NCBI RefSeq assembly: GCF_009650435.1
Contig: NZ_VVIP01000008.1
Location: 150,515 to 214,514, forward strand
DNA length: 64,000 bases
From: Foetidibacter luteolus
GTDB lineage: Bacteria > Bacteroidota > Bacteroidia > Chitinophagales > Chitinophagaceae
Reading direction: 5' to 3'
In this document: piece by piece, positions 63,010 to 64,000 of the stretch
How positions within the stretch are numbered: position 1 is the stretch's first letter
Layout: each line of letters opens with the position of its first letter
Translations under genes and position numbers: made by a program
Notes under the pieces: model-generated
What the model saw: the letters and a program-made list of their open reading frames with translations, nothing else
The model's database searches: none
What the model was told of the DNA's origin: nothing

Positions 63010-63086
63010 TGGCGAATAGCGGGCAAGGCGTACAAGAGTGCGACGCAACGATGCTTAATACCTGTTCCAATAGCCGGGCTCATAAA
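63010..63086 (+). repeat. Repeat family B, copy 8
   Basis: TGGCGAATAGCGGGCAAGGC, GTACAAGAGTGCGACGCAAC, GATGCTTAATACC and TAGCCGGGCTCATAA. Confidence 0.85.
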
Positions 63087-63200
63087 ATTCCTTGTCAGTT
63101 ATAAATGCAATTGCTGCCACTGCTAATTAAACAGTGGGTATAAATTCTGTGTTCAGGCTTTGCCATTTCGTTTATTTTAGCTTTGGGTAAATGAATAATT

Positions 63201-63878
63201 ATGGACGTTAAGATAGAGCCGGGTTGGAAGGAAGCCTTGCAGCAGGAATTTTCCAAACCTTATTTTGAGCAGGTAGTAGCTTTCCTGAAGATTGAAAAGT
63301 CTCAGGGAAAAATTATATACCCGCCCGGACCACTTATTTTCAATGCCTTTGAGCAAACCCCGTTTAACAAAGTAAAAGTAGTGCTGCTCGGGCAGGACCC
63401 TTATCATGGTAAGGGGCAGGCAATGGGCTTGTCGTTTTCTGTGCCGCCGGGCGTAAAACCCCCACCATCGCTGGTAAATATTTTTAAAGAATTGCATGAT
63501 GATGTGGGTATGCCTTTCCCCAAAACAGGCGATCTTACTCCCTGGGCAAAACAGGGGGTGTTGCTGTTGAATGCTGCGCTAACTGTTCGCGAAGCAGATC
63601 CTAACAGCCATTCAAAAACCGGCTGGCACAACTTTACAGATGCTGTTATAAAAAAAGTTTCTGATGAAAAGCAGGCTGTTGTTTTCCTGCTGTGGGGGAG
63701 TTTTGCGCACCAGAAACAGGTACTTATAGATGAAACCAAACACCGTGTTTTAAAGGCCGCCCACCCATCGCCCTTTAGTGCGGATAAAGGATTTTTCGGG
63801 TGCAAACATTTCAGCAAAACCAACGATTATCTTGTAAAGCAAGGGAAAGATCCTGTTGACTGGCGGTTGGATGCATAG
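63201..63878 (+). CDS. ung: Uracil-DNA glycosylase (family 1)
   Basis: 225 residues. Water-activating loop GQDPYHGKGQAMGLSFSV (Asp66), PPPSLVNIFKEL, GVLLLNAALTVREADPNSH, FLLWGSFAHQK, and the DNA-intercalation loop HPSPFSADKGFFGC. It removes uracil from DNA as the first step of base excision repair. Full length for the family. TAGCTTTG at 63178-63185 may be its -7 box. Confidence 0.95.
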   Translation: MDVKIEPGWKEALQQEFSKPYFEQVVAFLKIEKSQGKIIYPPGPLIFNAFEQTPFNKVKVVLLGQDPYHGKGQAMGLSFSVPPGVKPPPSLVNIFKELHDDVGMPFPKTGDLTPWAKQGVLLLNAALTVREADPNSHSKTGWHNFTDAVIKKVSDEKQAVVFLLWGSFAHQKQVLIDETKHRVLKAAHPSPFSADKGFFGCKHFSKTNDYLVKQGKDPVDWRLDA

Positions 63879-63890
63879 AAACCGGTGTGT

Positions 63891-64000
63891 CATCGTACAT
63901 CACACATCATACATATCACAAGTACTTCGTACTTCACACTTCGTACTTGCTTTTGGGGGTGCCCCCAAGCTGCGCAAGGGGTCGGGCTTTCCGCTATTAC
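63891..64000 (+). repeat. Two tandem units, TACTTCGTACTT leader and repeat family A copy 6 (cut by window end)
   Basis: CATCGTACATCACACATCAT, AAGTACTTCGTACTTC, TTCGTACTTGC, then GGGGGTGCCCCCAAGCTGCG and CGGGCTTTCCGCTATTAC. Same composite order as 26761-27113. Confidence 0.85.

Overview
The window looks like chromosomal DNA of a Bacteroidota bacterium, most likely in or near the Chitinophagaceae. Supporting signs are a secreted protein ending in a type IX secretion sorting domain, two TonB receptors with an N-terminal carboxypeptidase-like domain, a DUF2490 protein, MacB/FtsX permeases without an adjacent ATPase, an AroA/DAHP synthase-chorismate mutase set typical of the phylum, and promoters of the TTTG-N19-TAnnTTTG type. 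No rRNA, CRISPR array or intact transposase was seen. One tRNA is present.

Layout. 0.1-3.8 kb: a chromate-type module (small outer-membrane protein, ChrB-like domain, DUF1259 protein, ChrA). 4.1-8.2 kb: a PhyH dioxygenase, a thioredoxin-fold TlpA-like protein, a small carboxypeptidase-like protein, a secreted PIG-L deacetylase and tRNA-Cys. 8.6-18.9 kb: two TonB receptors, a DUF2490 protein, serine acetyltransferase and a YeiH-type transporter, with a recurring 17-bp palindrome (CTAC-N7-GTAG type) at several promoters. This suggests a local, probably sulfur/cysteine-linked, regulon. 19-27 kb: a secreted metzincin-like protease, two hypothetical proteins, an orphan five-PAS histidine kinase and a NIPSNAP protein. 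27-38 kb: a large beta-helix T9SS cargo protein, a CE15 glucuronoyl esterase, a lipoprotein, a ThuA protein, an acyl-lipid desaturase, an RRM protein, a molybdopterin oxidoreductase, a TPR protein and an NTF2-like lipoprotein. 38-44 kb: sugar metabolism (ROK kinase, sugar MFS transporter, glycogen synthase, ADP-glucose pyrophosphorylase). 44-50.7 kb: a Pro/Ala-rich secreted protein and two paralogous ABC permeases.

50.9-61.9 kb is the best regulatory story. It is a co-directional aromatic amino acid cluster (pheA, aminotransferase, tyrA, a DEAD-box helicase, DAHP synthase-chorismate mutase, aroB, a small unknown gene pair, aroA, aroC). It is preceded by a canonical Bacteroidota promoter, a 29-codon leader peptide containing the run FYFFFFYF, and an intrinsic terminator whose 5' arm can pair with a segment inside the leader gene. 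This is a phenylalanine/tyrosine attenuator. 62-64 kb holds DUF952, thiamine-binding-like, hypothetical and uracil-DNA glycosylase genes.

The gaps between genes are unusually full of dispersed repeats. I separate a REP-like family A (about 105 bp, six copies), family B (about 80 bp, core AAGAGTGCGACGCAAC, eight copies), and family C (about 90 bp, core ATTGCGACGCAACAGGCGAT, six copies plus one relic). There are also two MITE-like elements with matching terminal inverted repeats and perfect 10-bp target duplications, a 15-unit 14-bp tandem array, and an in-frame palindromic insertion inside aroC. All functional names rest on reading the sequence. No database search was possible.
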